Part shown: positions 1-8,155 of the stretch, in pieces
Layout of the letters: each line of letters opens with the position of its first letter
How positions within the stretch are numbered: position 1 is the stretch's first letter
Assembly (NCBI GenBank): GCA_022739095.1
Contig: JAIJEI010000004.1
Location: 1-30,888, forward strand
Reading direction: 5' to 3'
Source: Bifidobacterium sp.
GTDB lineage: Bacteria; Actinomycetota; Actinomycetes; Actinomycetales; Bifidobacteriaceae
DNA: 30,888 nucleotides
Made by a program: the position numbers and the translations under genes
The notes under the pieces: model-generated
Told to the model about the DNA's origin: nothing
The model's database searches: none
Seen by the model: the letters and a program-made list of their open reading frames with translations, nothing else

Positions 1-1
1 G

Positions 2-163
2 CTGGACGAGGCGCTGAAGATCATGGAGAAATCCGACTTCGTGGCCGACGTGCTCGGCGAACACGCCTTCGGCTACTTCCTGGACAACAAGCACCAGGAA
101 TGGGAGGAGTACAACCAGCAGGTCACGCCTTACGAGCTGAAGAAGTATCTGCCGAAGCTGTGA
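2..163 (+). CDS. Glutamine synthetase (type I family), C-terminal end only
   Basis: The window opens inside this gene; the last 53 codons are visible, ending in TGA. The tail carries the pattern typical of glutamine synthetase I C-termini in actinobacteria: a helix around MEKSDF, then LGEHAFGYFL, then an EWEEYNQQVTPYEL stretch, ending in YLPKL. The family joins ammonia to glutamate using ATP and is central to nitrogen assimilation. The catalytic core lies upstream of the window, so glnA cannot be told from a paralogue such as a glnA2-type or polyamine-ligase-like member, and no symbol is given. A gap of 58 bases separates it from the MFS gene, with no clear terminator. Confidence 0.85.
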   Translation: MDEALKIMEKSDFVADVLGEHAFGYFLDNKHQEWEEYNQQVTPYELKKYLPKL

Positions 164-221
164 ACGACGCCGGGCCGTCGCGGACCATACGCCACGAGAA
201 CATGGAGGAGAGTATCCCGAG

Positions 222-1532
222 ATGAACGCACCGATAGCCGGGGCACGCGCCGATCGTTTCTTCAACCTGCCGGTCGGCGTCCTGGTGTCCGTCACCTTCA
301 TGCTGGGCATGAGCGAATTCGTGGTGGTCGGCATCCTTCCCGACATCGCCTCCGGACTTAAGGTCTCCGAAGTGACCGTGGGTAATCTGGTGGCCATCTT
401 CGCATTCGTGTACGCGCCCTGCACGCCGCTCGGATCCGCATTATCCGCCCGATTCCCGCGCTTTCTCACCTATCTGACGTTGATGGGCGTGTTCCTCGTC
501 GGCAATATCCAGTGCGCCTTCGCACCGAACTATCCGGTACTGCTGATTGCCCGACTGCTCATCGCCTCGGTGTCCGGCACGCTGGTGGCCATCTCCATGA
601 CCTTCGCGCCCGACGTGACCACCGACAAATACCGCACCAAGTTCATCGCCTGGGTATTCTCGGGCTTCTCCATCGCCTCTGTGGTCGGCGTACCGGCCGG
701 AACCTGGGTGGCCGATACTTTTGGTTGGCGTGCCACCTTTGCCTTGGTCTCGGTGCTCACCGCCGTGCTGATGGCATTGATGGTCGTGGCATTGCCGCGC
801 AACTCGCATCCGACGAAAATCGGATTCCTGAGGCAATTCCGCCTGTTCTTCGACCGCCGTATCCAGCTTGGCGTGGCGGATGTGGTCTTCGGCGCAGCCG
901 CCTCCTACGTCTTCTACACGTATCTTTCGCCGATCATGCGCGACGAAATCGGTGTGCCCGAACGCTATATCAGCATCGGCTTGGTGATTTACGGATGTGC
1001 CTGCCTGTGGAGCAACCTGTACGGCGGCAAGCTGGCCGACAAAGGTCATGGCGTGGAACCGCTGACCCATATTCGACCGATCTACTGCGTGCAGGCCGTC
1101 TGTCTGTGCCTGCTGGCTTTCGCCTCGCTGGTGCCGGTCGGCGGCGCACTGCTGCTGGTGGTGCTTGGCATGCTCATGTACCTGCAGAATTCCGCTTCCC
1201 AGGTGCTGTATATGGATGTGGCCTACCAATCCCATCCCGGTTCGGGGAATCTGGCCGCCTCCCTGAATTCCATGTCGTTCAACATCGGCATCGCCATCGG
1301 CTCCGCAGTCGGCGGCGTGGTCAACGACCTCCTTGGCCTGACCTGGCTCGGCCCGGTCGGCGCGCTGTTCGCGCTGCTCGCGGTCGGCACCACGACGCTG
1401 CTTAGACCGTACGTCAGCCGGTCGGGGAATGACGGGTGGCGTGACGCGCGGAACGAAGGGTTTTTCCCGCGTGTCCCCGCGGCATACCTTATCCGCCGAT
1501 TGCCGTCCATTGATAACCTGCTATCCAAATAA
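222..1532 (+). CDS. MFS transporter, DHA1 (drug/sugar efflux type)
   Basis: This 436-residue protein reads as about twelve hydrophobic segments. It begins with the GMSEFVVVGILPDIA block seen in DHA1 exporters of the AraJ / PbuE / SotB kind, and the loop between segments 2 and 3 is SALSARFPRF. Such proteins are proton-driven exporters in the cytoplasmic membrane; the substrate (drug, sugar, nucleoside or other) cannot be read from sequence. The ATG at 222 follows a GGAGGAG ribosome site at a good distance. The last 35 or so residues, after the final membrane segment, form a polar arginine-rich tail (SRSGNDGWRDARNEG onward) longer than usual for the family. A hairpin just after the stop probably ends the transcript. 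Confidence 0.85.
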   Translation: MNAPIAGARADRFFNLPVGVLVSVTFMLGMSEFVVVGILPDIASGLKVSEVTVGNLVAIFAFVYAPCTPLGSALSARFPRFLTYLTLMGVFLVGNIQCAFAPNYPVLLIARLLIASVSGTLVAISMTFAPDVTTDKYRTKFIAWVFSGFSIASVVGVPAGTWVADTFGWRATFALVSVLTAVLMALMVVALPRNSHPTKIGFLRQFRLFFDRRIQLGVADVVFGAAASYVFYTYLSPIMRDEIGVPERYISIGLVIYGCACLWSNLYGGKLADKGHGVEPLTHIRPIYCVQAVCLCLLAFASLVPVGGALLLVVLGMLMYLQNSASQVLYMDVAYQSHPGSGNLAASLNSMSFNIGIAIGSAVGGVVNDLLGLTWLGPVGALFALLAVGTTTLLRPYVSRSGNDGWRDARNEGFFPRVPAAYLIRRLPSIDNLLSK

Positions 1533-1537
1533 CCGAT

Positions 1538-1571
1538 AAGGCCACAGCATGTCATCCTGCTGTGAAGCCTT
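1538..1571 (+). terminator. Hairpin after MFS gene, probable terminator
   Basis: The arms AAGGC-CACAGCA and TGCTGTG-AA-GCCTT pair over 12 base pairs, with a two-base AA bulge and an eight-base loop. It starts five bases after the MFS stop. The trailing T-run is weak (TTAATGT), so termination efficiency is uncertain. Confidence 0.5.
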
Positions 1572-1671
1572 AATGTAAGACACGGTTGCAGGGGGGGACC
1601 CGGCTCATGGGCGTCCACCTGTGCGGATTGATGATTATCGGTATGTTCAGCGGGAAAATGGGGATGACAAT

Positions 1672-2592
1672 ATGACGGATGCGACGGCGAAAGCCGCGCC
1701 GGAGGCCGGAAAGACGGCGGCGCGTTCTCCGTTCCGGCGCTCATCGATAGTGGTCGGCGGCACCATCGTGCTGTTCTTCGTGCTGCTGGCGGCGCTGGCC
1801 GGGCCGTTGTCGGCCATCACCGGCAACGACCCGTACGCCGAACATCCCGAGGCCTTGGGCGCCGGGTCGGTGCCGGCCGGATTCGGCGGCGGCATCAGCG
1901 CCCGGCACTGGTTCGGCGTCACCCCGCTGCGCGGCATCGACCTGTTCTCCATCGTGGCGTACGGCTCACGGATCTCGCTGGGCATCGGCGTCGTCTCGTC
2001 GGTCATCTCGCTGGTCATCGGCGTGGCGCTCGGGCTGCTGGCCGGCTATTTCCCCGGGCTGGTCGATGCGCTGATCTCGCGCACGATGGACGTCTTCTTC
2101 GGCTTCCCGTTCCTGATCTTCGCAATCGCGCTGTCGGCGGTGGTGCCGCAGAGCTTCCCGAGGCCGGTGCTGCTGACGCTGGTGCTCGGATTCTTCGGAT
2201 GGCCCGGCATCGCGCGTCTTGTCCGGGGGCAGACGCTGACGCTGAGCAAGCGCAATTTCGCCGTCGCGTCCAAGGTGATGGGCGCCTCGCCGGCCCATGT
2301 GCTGTGGCATCAGATCCTGCCGAACCTCATGCCGCTGCTCATCGTCAACATCACGCTGTCGATCCCCGGGCGCATCGGCGCCGAGGCGGGCCTGTCGTTC
2401 CTCGGCGTCGGCATGAACCCGCCGACGCCCTCATGGGGCCGGTCCATCTCCGACGCCGTGCAGTGGGCCTTGGTCGACCCGATGTATCTGATCTTCCCGG
2501 GTGCCGCCCTGTTCCTGCTGACCTTCGGCTTCAACCTGCTTGGCGATGGCCTGAGCGACGCCATCGACCCGCGCAAGGGGGTGCGTGCATGA
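1672..2592 (+). CDS. Peptide-type ABC transporter permease, DppC/OppC family
   Basis: This is an inner-membrane subunit of a dipeptide/oligopeptide/nickel-type ABC importer (306 residues). After a polar N-terminus there is one hydrophobic segment (about residues 28-50). An extracytoplasmic stretch containing HWFGVTPLRGIDLFS follows, the DppC counterpart of the usual HWFGTDELGRD motif. The five-segment permease domain comes next, with the ATPase-contact loop VASKVMGASPAHVLWHQILPN (about 197-217). The frame is open from a GTG at 1621, but the ATG at 1672 gives a more usual N-terminus and has a GGGGA upstream, so it was chosen; this is a judgement. The gene overlaps the next permease by four bases (ATGA), indicating coupled translation. 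The order C-then-B is reversed from the common B-C order. Confidence 0.85.
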   Translation: MTDATAKAAPEAGKTAARSPFRRSSIVVGGTIVLFFVLLAALAGPLSAITGNDPYAEHPEALGAGSVPAGFGGGISARHWFGVTPLRGIDLFSIVAYGSRISLGIGVVSSVISLVIGVALGLLAGYFPGLVDALISRTMDVFFGFPFLIFAIALSAVVPQSFPRPVLLTLVLGFFGWPGIARLVRGQTLTLSKRNFAVASKVMGASPAHVLWHQILPNLMPLLIVNITLSIPGRIGAEAGLSFLGVGMNPPTPSWGRSISDAVQWALVDPMYLIFPGAALFLLTFGFNLLGDGLSDAIDPRKGVRA

Positions 2593-3590
2593 GAATCCTG
2601 CAATACATCGGCAAGCGCGTGGCGAGCTCGATCGTCGTCATCCTGCTCATCACGCTGGCGCTGTTCCTGATCTTCTTCCTGTTGCCGACCAATCCGGCGC
2701 AGCTGTCGTGCGGCAAGCCGTGCACCCCCGAGCAGCTGCAGCGGGTCGCCGCCTTCATGGGCACCGACAAGCCGTGGTATGAGCAGATGGGCAATTACGT
2801 GGCGGGCATCTTCGTCGGGCGCACCTTCGGCAGCGGCGGCGGCGCCGTGGTCTGCTCGGCGCCATGCCTCGGGTATTCGTTCCGCCTCAACGAATCGGTG
2901 AGCCAGCTGATCCTCGACCGCTTCCCGATCACCGCGTCGATCGCGGTCGGCGCGGCTGTTCTGTGGCTGGTCATCGGCGTGGCGACCGGCGTGTGGGCGG
3001 CCCTCAAGCGCGATACGCTGGTCGATCGCACGCTGCTCGGGCTGTCGGTCGTGGGCGTTTCGGCACCGTCATACCTGATCGGCCTGCTGGCGGTGATCGC
3101 CTTTTCGCTGGTGCTGCAGATATTCCCCAGCGGCGGGTACGTGAACTTCCACGACGACCCCGTCGGCTGGTTCACGCATCTGCTGCTGCCGTGGCTGGTG
3201 CTGGCCGTGCTCAGCGCCGCCGGCTACACCAGGGTCACCCGTACGCAGATGATCGGCGAGCTGAGCCAGGACTACATTCGCACCGCCCGTTCCAAGGGCG
3301 TACCCGAATCGGTGATCATCTTCACGCATGCGCTGCGCAACGCGCTGCTGCCCGTGATGACCATGTTCGGCCTCGATTTGGGCGGGCTGCTCGGCGGCGC
3401 GGTGCTCACCGAGAAGGTGTTCTCGATGCAGGGGCTCGGCTCGCTGCTGCTTGATTCCGTGTCGAACCTCGACCTGCAGGTGCTGGTCGGCGCGACGATG
3501 TTCGCCGCCGTGCTGGTCATCGTCGCCAACCTGATCGTGGACATCTGCTACAGCCTGCTCGACCCCAGGGTCGCGCTCGGCACGAAGTAG
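2589..3590 (+). CDS. Peptide-type ABC transporter permease, DppB/OppB family
   Basis: This is the second membrane subunit of the importer (333 residues). It opens with the DppB-type N-terminal membrane segment (RILQYIGKRVASSIVVILL) and ends with the usual VDICYSLLDPRV. The cytoplasmic coupling loop reads YIRTARSKGVPESVIIFTHALRNALLPV. The long outer loop after the first segment carries two CxxxC pairs (Cys41/45 and Cys89/93), which suggests disulfide bonds outside the membrane, a pattern I recall in actinobacterial members. The ATG overlaps the stop of the preceding permease (ATGA). The two permeases should form the heterodimeric channel used by the downstream lipoprotein and fused ATPase. Substrate is unknown beyond the peptide/nickel superfamily. 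Confidence 0.88.
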   Translation: MRILQYIGKRVASSIVVILLITLALFLIFFLLPTNPAQLSCGKPCTPEQLQRVAAFMGTDKPWYEQMGNYVAGIFVGRTFGSGGGAVVCSAPCLGYSFRLNESVSQLILDRFPITASIAVGAAVLWLVIGVATGVWAALKRDTLVDRTLLGLSVVGVSAPSYLIGLLAVIAFSLVLQIFPSGGYVNFHDDPVGWFTHLLLPWLVLAVLSAAGYTRVTRTQMIGELSQDYIRTARSKGVPESVIIFTHALRNALLPVMTMFGLDLGGLLGGAVLTEKVFSMQGLGSLLLDSVSNLDLQVLVGATMFAAVLVIVANLIVDICYSLLDPRVALGTK

Positions 3591-3618
3591 TGCGGCTGCG
3601 GCCGCAACACGCGATACT

Positions 3619-3643
3619 TGCCGGTCCGCTCCACGGACCGGCA
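3619..3643 (+). promoter_or_regulatory. 10-bp perfect intercistronic hairpin before the binding-protein gene
   Basis: TGCCGGTCCG, a five-base loop CTCCA, then CGGACCGGCA form a perfect GC-rich stem between the permease stop (3590) and the lipoprotein start (3665). No T-run follows. It could attenuate transcription or mark a processing and stabilising site that raises the amount of binding-protein mRNA relative to permease mRNA. Confidence 0.5.
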
Positions 3644-3664
3644 CCGATAGAGAGGAAAACCATC

Positions 3665-5332
3665 ATGAAGACCAACGCATGGCGCGTATTCGCGGCGGGG
3701 GCTTGCGCCGTGGTGCTGGCGCTGTCCGGCTGCGGCGCGTCCAACGACAACGCCGCCACCGGCTCGGCGAGCGGCACCACCGTCAAGGGCGGCACGCTGA
3801 ACGTGCTGCTGTCCAGCACGGAGATGGATCTGGACCCGGCCAAGAGCCAGGGTCTGCCGACCACCACGAACGGCAACATCTTCCGCCGCCTGACCGCGTG
3901 GAAGATCACCGACAAGGGCGAGACGAAGGTCGTGCCCGATCTGGCCACCGACACCGGCAAGTCGAGCGACGACGGCAAGACGTGGACGTACACGCTCAAG
4001 GACGGGCTCAAGTTCTCCGACGGCACGCTCATCACCTCCAAGGACGTCAAGTACGGGCTGGAGCGTTCCTTTGCCGACTCGCTGACCGGCGGCCTGAGCT
4101 ACCACAAGACGCTGCTCGTGGGCGCGCAGGACTACCACGGCCCGTTCGACGGCCAGGAGCTCAGCTCCATCGAGACGCCGAACGACAAGACCATCATCTT
4201 CCACCTCAACGCGCCGTTCGGCGACTGGCCGTGGGTCGTTTCGCTCGCCGCGTTCACCCCCGTGCCCGACGGCAAGGGCCCGGCGTCCGGCTACGGCAAG
4301 CTGCCGGTGGCCTCCGGCCCGTACAAGGTCGAGTCGAACGAGGCCGGCAAGCAGGCCGTCTTCGTGCGCAACACCTACTGGGACAAGAAGACCGATCCGG
4401 TGCGCACCGCGGGCCCCGACAAGATCGTGTTCAAGATGGGACAGGACACCTCGGTGGCCGCCCAGTCGATCATGCAGGGCACCGGTGAGGGCAAGAACTC
4501 GTTCCTGTCCGGATTCGTGCCGGCCGCGCAGCTCGCGCAGGCGCAGGCCAACCCGAACTACAAGAAGCTGCTGACCACCAGCGGCGACGGCGCGCTGGAA
4601 TACCTCGCCATCAACACCCAGCACGTGAAGAACGCGAAGATTCGCCAGGCGCTGCAGTACGCGGTCGACAAGAAGTCCTACCAGACGGCTTCCGGCGGCG
4701 AGATCGCCGGCAACTTCGCCACCACGCTCATCACGCCCGGCATCGAGGGCCGCGAGGACTACGACCTGTACAAGGCCGATCCGACCGGCGACGTGGACAA
4801 GGCCAAGCAGCTGATCAAGGAGTCGGGCGAGCAGGCCCCGACCCTCAAGCTCATCGCCACCTCCGCTCAGGCCGAAACCGCCTCCTCGATCCAGACGAGC
4901 CTTAAGCGGGCCGGCGTCAAGGTGGACATCCAGACGCTCAACGACGATGTGTATTCCGATACGTTGACCAACGACAAGGGCGACTACGATCTGGCCATCA
5001 GCTCGTGGCAGCCCGACTTCCCGTCGCCCTACGCCAACATCTCCCCGCTGTTCGACTCCTCGCAGATCGGCCACGGCAACCACAACCTGGCCCGTTACGC
5101 GAACCCGAAGGTCGACGAGCTGATCAAGACGGCCACCGAGACCATCGATCAGACCGAGGCCGGCAAGATCTGGGCCGAGGCCGACAAGACGATCATGGCC
5201 GACGCGCCGGTCGTGCCGCTGATCTATTCGAAGAACACGTTCATCCACGGATCGAACGTGACCAACTTCGTCATCGGCAACTTCCCGGCGTACCCGGACT
5301 ACACGCAGGTCTCGCTCGCCAGCGCGAACTGA
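3665..5332 (+). CDS. Extracellular solute-binding lipoprotein, family 5 (peptide type)
   Basis: This is the ligand-capture subunit of the ABC importer (555 residues). Residues 1-23 are a lipoprotein signal peptide: positive start (MKTNAWR), hydrophobic core, and lipobox LSGC with Cys23 as the lipid-anchored residue. A Ser/Thr/Gly linker follows, then a family-5 binding fold. Recognisable blocks include GGTLNVLL near the start, the DGLKFSDGTLITSKDVKYGLERS motif, VASGPYKVESN, and KIRQALQYAVDKKSYQ. The length is normal for the family. The frame is open upstream to 3590, but the ATG at 3665 has a GAGAGGAAAA ribosome site and gives the signal peptide. Codon choice is very strongly biased (AAG, GAC, CTG/CTC), consistent with high expression. 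The ligand is unknown; peptides are likely from the family. Confidence 0.9.
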   Translation: MKTNAWRVFAAGACAVVLALSGCGASNDNAATGSASGTTVKGGTLNVLLSSTEMDLDPAKSQGLPTTTNGNIFRRLTAWKITDKGETKVVPDLATDTGKSSDDGKTWTYTLKDGLKFSDGTLITSKDVKYGLERSFADSLTGGLSYHKTLLVGAQDYHGPFDGQELSSIETPNDKTIIFHLNAPFGDWPWVVSLAAFTPVPDGKGPASGYGKLPVASGPYKVESNEAGKQAVFVRNTYWDKKTDPVRTAGPDKIVFKMGQDTSVAAQSIMQGTGEGKNSFLSGFVPAAQLAQAQANPNYKKLLTTSGDGALEYLAINTQHVKNAKIRQALQYAVDKKSYQTASGGEIAGNFATTLITPGIEGREDYDLYKADPTGDVDKAKQLIKESGEQAPTLKLIATSAQAETASSIQTSLKRAGVKVDIQTLNDDVYSDTLTNDKGDYDLAISSWQPDFPSPYANISPLFDSSQIGHGNHNLARYANPKVDELIKTATETIDQTEAGKIWAEADKTIMADAPVVPLIYSKNTFIHGSNVTNFVIGNFPAYPDYTQVSLASAN

Positions 5333-5386
5333 GCCTGATTGATGATGCGTCGGAATGCCGCATCCTGATATCCGCATTCTGCCATT

Positions 5387-5432
5387 GCGTTCCTGAGCCG
5401 GTGAGGCGATTGGCCCGTCGGCGCAGGAACGC
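5387..5432 (+). terminator. Imperfect long hairpin between binding-protein and ATPase genes
   Basis: GCGTTCCTG and CAGGAACGC pair perfectly over nine bases; inside them, after one mismatch, GCCG pairs with CGGC around an 18-base loop. There is no T-run, so partial termination, mRNA stabilisation or no function are all possible. It lies in the 152-base gap before the ATPase gene. Confidence 0.35.
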
Positions 5433-5484
5433 CGTAATCGTTATCTGAGACATGCCCGACATGCCACAACAAAGAGGAGCATCC

Positions 5485-7164
5485 ATGAGCGAACCACGTG
5501 CGATCGTGACCGTGGACGAATTGACGGTCAGCTTTGACGAACAGGATGTGACCCATGGCGTGAGTCTCAAACTCTATCCGGGACGCATCACCGCGTTGGT
5601 CGGTGAATCCGGCTCCGGCAAGTCAGTGACGGCAATGGCGCTGCCACGACTCGATCCATCGGTGGCGGCCGTACGTGGTCATGCCTTCCTCGATACGACG
5701 GCCGACGGTGAAACCGCCGATGAGAAAGCCGATGAGCATGGCGATGTCGACTTGCTCACTCCCGACGCACCCTTGCAACGTATTCGCGGAGAATATATCG
5801 GAACCGTCTTCCAGGAGCCTTCCACCGCGTTTAATCCGGTATTTACGCTGGGCATGCAGGTGGCCGAATCGCTTAAATATCATCAGAAGCAGCTGAATGC
5901 CGCCGAATGCAAAGCCAAGGTGCTTGAACAACTGCGTGAAGTGGGATTGAACGATGCCGAACGAGTATGGTCGTCGTATCCCCACGAATTGTCCGGCGGC
6001 CAGTTGCAGCGTGTGATGATTGCAATGGCCATCATCAACCGACCCAAAGTGCTGATAGCGGATGAACCGACCACTGCGCTCGACGTCACCACGCAGAAGG
6101 CGATTCTGGAATTGATTTCGTCTTTGGCCGCCGATCTCAATCTCGCCGTGCTGCTCATCACCCATGATATGGGCGTGGTATGGCAGGCGGCACAAGACGT
6201 TTACGTGATGCACAACGGTGTGATTGTGGAGCAGGGGAGCGTGCAACAGGTATTTCGCGCTTCTGTCGATGACTATACGAAGATGCTGCTCGATGCGGTG
6301 CCGCGACTGCATGTCAATAGTGAGGCCGACAATCAGACGGCGGCTCAGCGGCATGATGCGGATGCTGACGAGAGCGAAGAGGAACGCTTGGCTCTGGGCG
6401 ACGGCTCACGTATCGCCGAAGCCAACAAGGTGTCCGTATCCTACAAGGCGGGCAGTTTTGCCGTAGAGGACATCTCCTTCGACTTGGTGGCAGGCAAGAC
6501 GCGCGTACTGGTCGGTGAATCAGGCGCGGGCAAAACCACCATCGCCAAGGTGATTTCCGGTCAGCTCGCTCCCACCAAGGGCACGGTGCTTATCGAGGGC
6601 CGAGATTTGGCCAAGGCCCGAGGCAAACGCAAGCGTGAGATTCTGTCGCATATAGGATATGTGTTCCAGGACAGCGGATCCGCACTGAATCCACGAAAAA
6701 CCGTGGCTTGGAGCATCAGCGAGCCTATGAGCGTGCAGGGCGGATTCAGCGAGGCCGACAAGCGCAAACGTGTGTATGAGCTACTTGATCAGGTTGAATT
6801 GCCTCATGACGTTGCCGATCGCTTCCCTCACCAGCTCTCCGGCGGCCAACGTCAACGAGTGGGCATTGCTCGTGCTTTAACGTTGAATCCGCCACTGCTG
6901 ATTGCCGATGAGCCGACTTCATCATTGGATGTGACCGTGCAGCGCAAGGTCTTGGACCTTTTACGCCGACTACAGCAAGAGCACGGTTTCGCATGCCTGT
7001 TTATCACCCACGATTTGGGTATCGTGCAAGAGGTGTCTGACGTCATTACCGTGCTACGTCACGGGAAAGTCGTGGAAAGCGGCGTCACCGATCATGTGCT
7101 GAATCATCCGCAAGCCGAATATACGCGCGTGCTGCTTGAGGCGTCTCCCAAAATCGATCTATAG
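5485..7164 (+). CDS. Peptide-type ABC transporter ATPase, two fused domains (DppD-DppF type)
   Basis: This 559-residue protein carries both cytoplasmic ATP-hydrolysing domains of the importer in one chain. Domain 1: Walker A GESGSGKS (40-47), Q-loop Gln110, signature LSGGQ (169-173), Walker B with Asp193-Glu194, His227. An acidic linker (about 278-305, DADADESEEE) leads to domain 2: Walker A GESGAGKT (344-351), Gln395, LSGGQ (451-455), Asp475-Glu476, His509. All key residues are present in both halves, so both sites should be active. The ATG at 5485 has a GAGGAG site five bases upstream; an in-frame ATG at 5452 is less likely. Codon use is much less G/C-biased than in the permease and lipoprotein genes. 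It ends tail-to-tail with the minus-strand cluster. Confidence 0.92.
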   Translation: MSEPRAIVTVDELTVSFDEQDVTHGVSLKLYPGRITALVGESGSGKSVTAMALPRLDPSVAAVRGHAFLDTTADGETADEKADEHGDVDLLTPDAPLQRIRGEYIGTVFQEPSTAFNPVFTLGMQVAESLKYHQKQLNAAECKAKVLEQLREVGLNDAERVWSSYPHELSGGQLQRVMIAMAIINRPKVLIADEPTTALDVTTQKAILELISSLAADLNLAVLLITHDMGVVWQAAQDVYVMHNGVIVEQGSVQQVFRASVDDYTKMLLDAVPRLHVNSEADNQTAAQRHDADADESEEERLALGDGSRIAEANKVSVSYKAGSFAVEDISFDLVAGKTRVLVGESGAGKTTIAKVISGQLAPTKGTVLIEGRDLAKARGKRKREILSHIGYVFQDSGSALNPRKTVAWSISEPMSVQGGFSEADKRKRVYELLDQVELPHDVADRFPHQLSGGQRQRVGIARALTLNPPLLIADEPTSSLDVTVQRKVLDLLRRLQQEHGFACLFITHDLGIVQEVSDVITVLRHGKVVESGVTDHVLNHPQAEYTRVLLEASPKIDL

Positions 7165-7167
7165 GCA

Positions 7168-7196
7168 TCCGCGGCTGTATGGATCAGCGCCGCGGA
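7168..7196. terminator. Hairpin at the convergent junction
   Basis: TCCGCGGC and GCCGCGGA form an eight-base perfect stem around a 13-base loop. It sits between the ATPase stop (7164) and the end of the opposite-strand membrane protein, and includes the latter's stop codon (7184-7186). It could act on both strands; the T-run is poor on either side. Confidence 0.4.
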
Positions 7197-8155
7197 GATC
7201 CGAACCAGCTGGTGTAGATAAGCGCGAAGTTGCGGTTGCCATAACTGGAGCAGGAATCGCCGGTACCGTTGCCAGCGGCCAGTGCGGCGATGTTCGGCTG
7301 GTAAGGTGTATAGATGTAGAGCAGGGCGGTCGCCTTGTTCTCGATATACACTTGCGCGCCGCCGCATGCCGCGTTCGGATGATATTGGATGTAGTTGAGA
7401 CTGTGCGCCGTATACCCGTACTGTTCCTCGTGCTCGAGATAGTAACGGTACCTCTTGGCCGCGCCATACACCTGCCGAAAGAATCCGGCATAAGCGGGAT
7501 CGCAGTCGGCGGTATCCGGACAGTTCAGCCCCATCGCCGCCATAAGCTGATAGTCGTTGGGATCGACGGCAGTGACCAGATGCTGCTCCTTCTGCATCAC
7601 GGTGAGCAGTACTTTCTGGCTCACCTTGCAGGCGCGGGCCGACTGGTCGATGATTGCCGCCGCCGACTCGCCCTTGATGCCCGTATAGTCCGCGCACAGG
7701 CCTTCGCCTGACTTGTTCGATGTGTCGAAGGTCATCGTGGCCAGCGAGCCGCCTTGTGCGTCCAAAAACGATTGGACTTCGGCCCGGCTCATCGCCGAAC
7801 CGTTGAAGAACTGACCATCCGAAATAATATTGCCCGGATTGAAATCGTATGTTCGCGTCAGTTCCAGTTGTGCCGCCTCGGCTGCGCGAACCTGTGCCCG
7901 CCAGTTCGTGAAACGAACCAGCCCGGCCACCAGCGCTACGACAACGACCACCGCCACCGTGGGAATCAGCACCATCTTGATACGGGTCGGCCAGTTCGCC
8001 TTACGCCAGGAACGCTTCAGAGCATTGATCGGACCGTGACTACGATTGCGTTTCCTTTTCCGATTGCCGAGGCGTCCGCGCACTTGCCCACGCTGTGATG
8101 ACGGCTTGCGCGTGCGCTGGCGCGTGGCCTGGCGACTTGTTCGCCGTCCGGTCAC
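7184..8155 (-). CDS. Basic single-pass membrane protein with extracellular Cys-rich domain
   Basis: This 323-residue protein begins with GTG. Residues 1-60 are extremely rich in Arg/Lys; 62-81 are one membrane segment (MVLIPTVAVVVVVALVAGLV); the rest should face outside. The outer part has six cysteines (154, 176, 212, 218, 264, 302) and a block I recall from actinobacterial secreted proteins annotated as hemagglutinin or amidase-associated: LLTVMQKEQHLVT (183-195), GLNCPDTADCDPAYAGFF (209-226), YIQYHPNAACGGAQVYIENKATALLYIYTPY, and GTGDSCSSYGNRNF near the end. The QKEQ stretch resembles the catalytic-Glu region of lytic transglycosylases, but activity is not shown. The GTG overlaps the hrpA stop (GTGA), which decides this start over an in-frame ATG at 8218 inside hrpA. 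Function unknown; cell-wall binding or remodelling is a guess. Confidence 0.75.
   Translation of the reverse strand: MTGRRTSRQATRQRTRKPSSQRGQVRGRLGNRKRKRNRSHGPINALKRSWRKANWPTRIKMVLIPTVAVVVVVALVAGLVRFTNWRAQVRAAEAAQLELTRTYDFNPGNIISDGQFFNGSAMSRAEVQSFLDAQGGSLATMTFDTSNKSGEGLCADYTGIKGESAAAIIDQSARACKVSQKVLLTVMQKEQHLVTAVDPNDYQLMAAMGLNCPDTADCDPAYAGFFRQVYGAAKRYRYYLEHEEQYGYTAHSLNYIQYHPNAACGGAQVYIENKATALLYIYTPYQPNIAALAAGNGTGDSCSSYGNRNFALIYTSWFGSPRR

Noticed and set aside
2199..2588. Upstream extension of the DppB frame
   Set aside because: The extension runs through the DppC gene in another frame; the ATG at 2589 in an ATGA overlap begins the normal DppB N-terminus.
3548..5377. 609-residue open frame antisense to the solute-binding lipoprotein gene
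   Set aside because: It is a shadow frame caused by the extreme G/C third-position bias of the lipoprotein gene; composition is Arg/Gly/Leu/Val/His-rich, with no recognisable domain. The opposite strand has a clear lipobox and family motifs.
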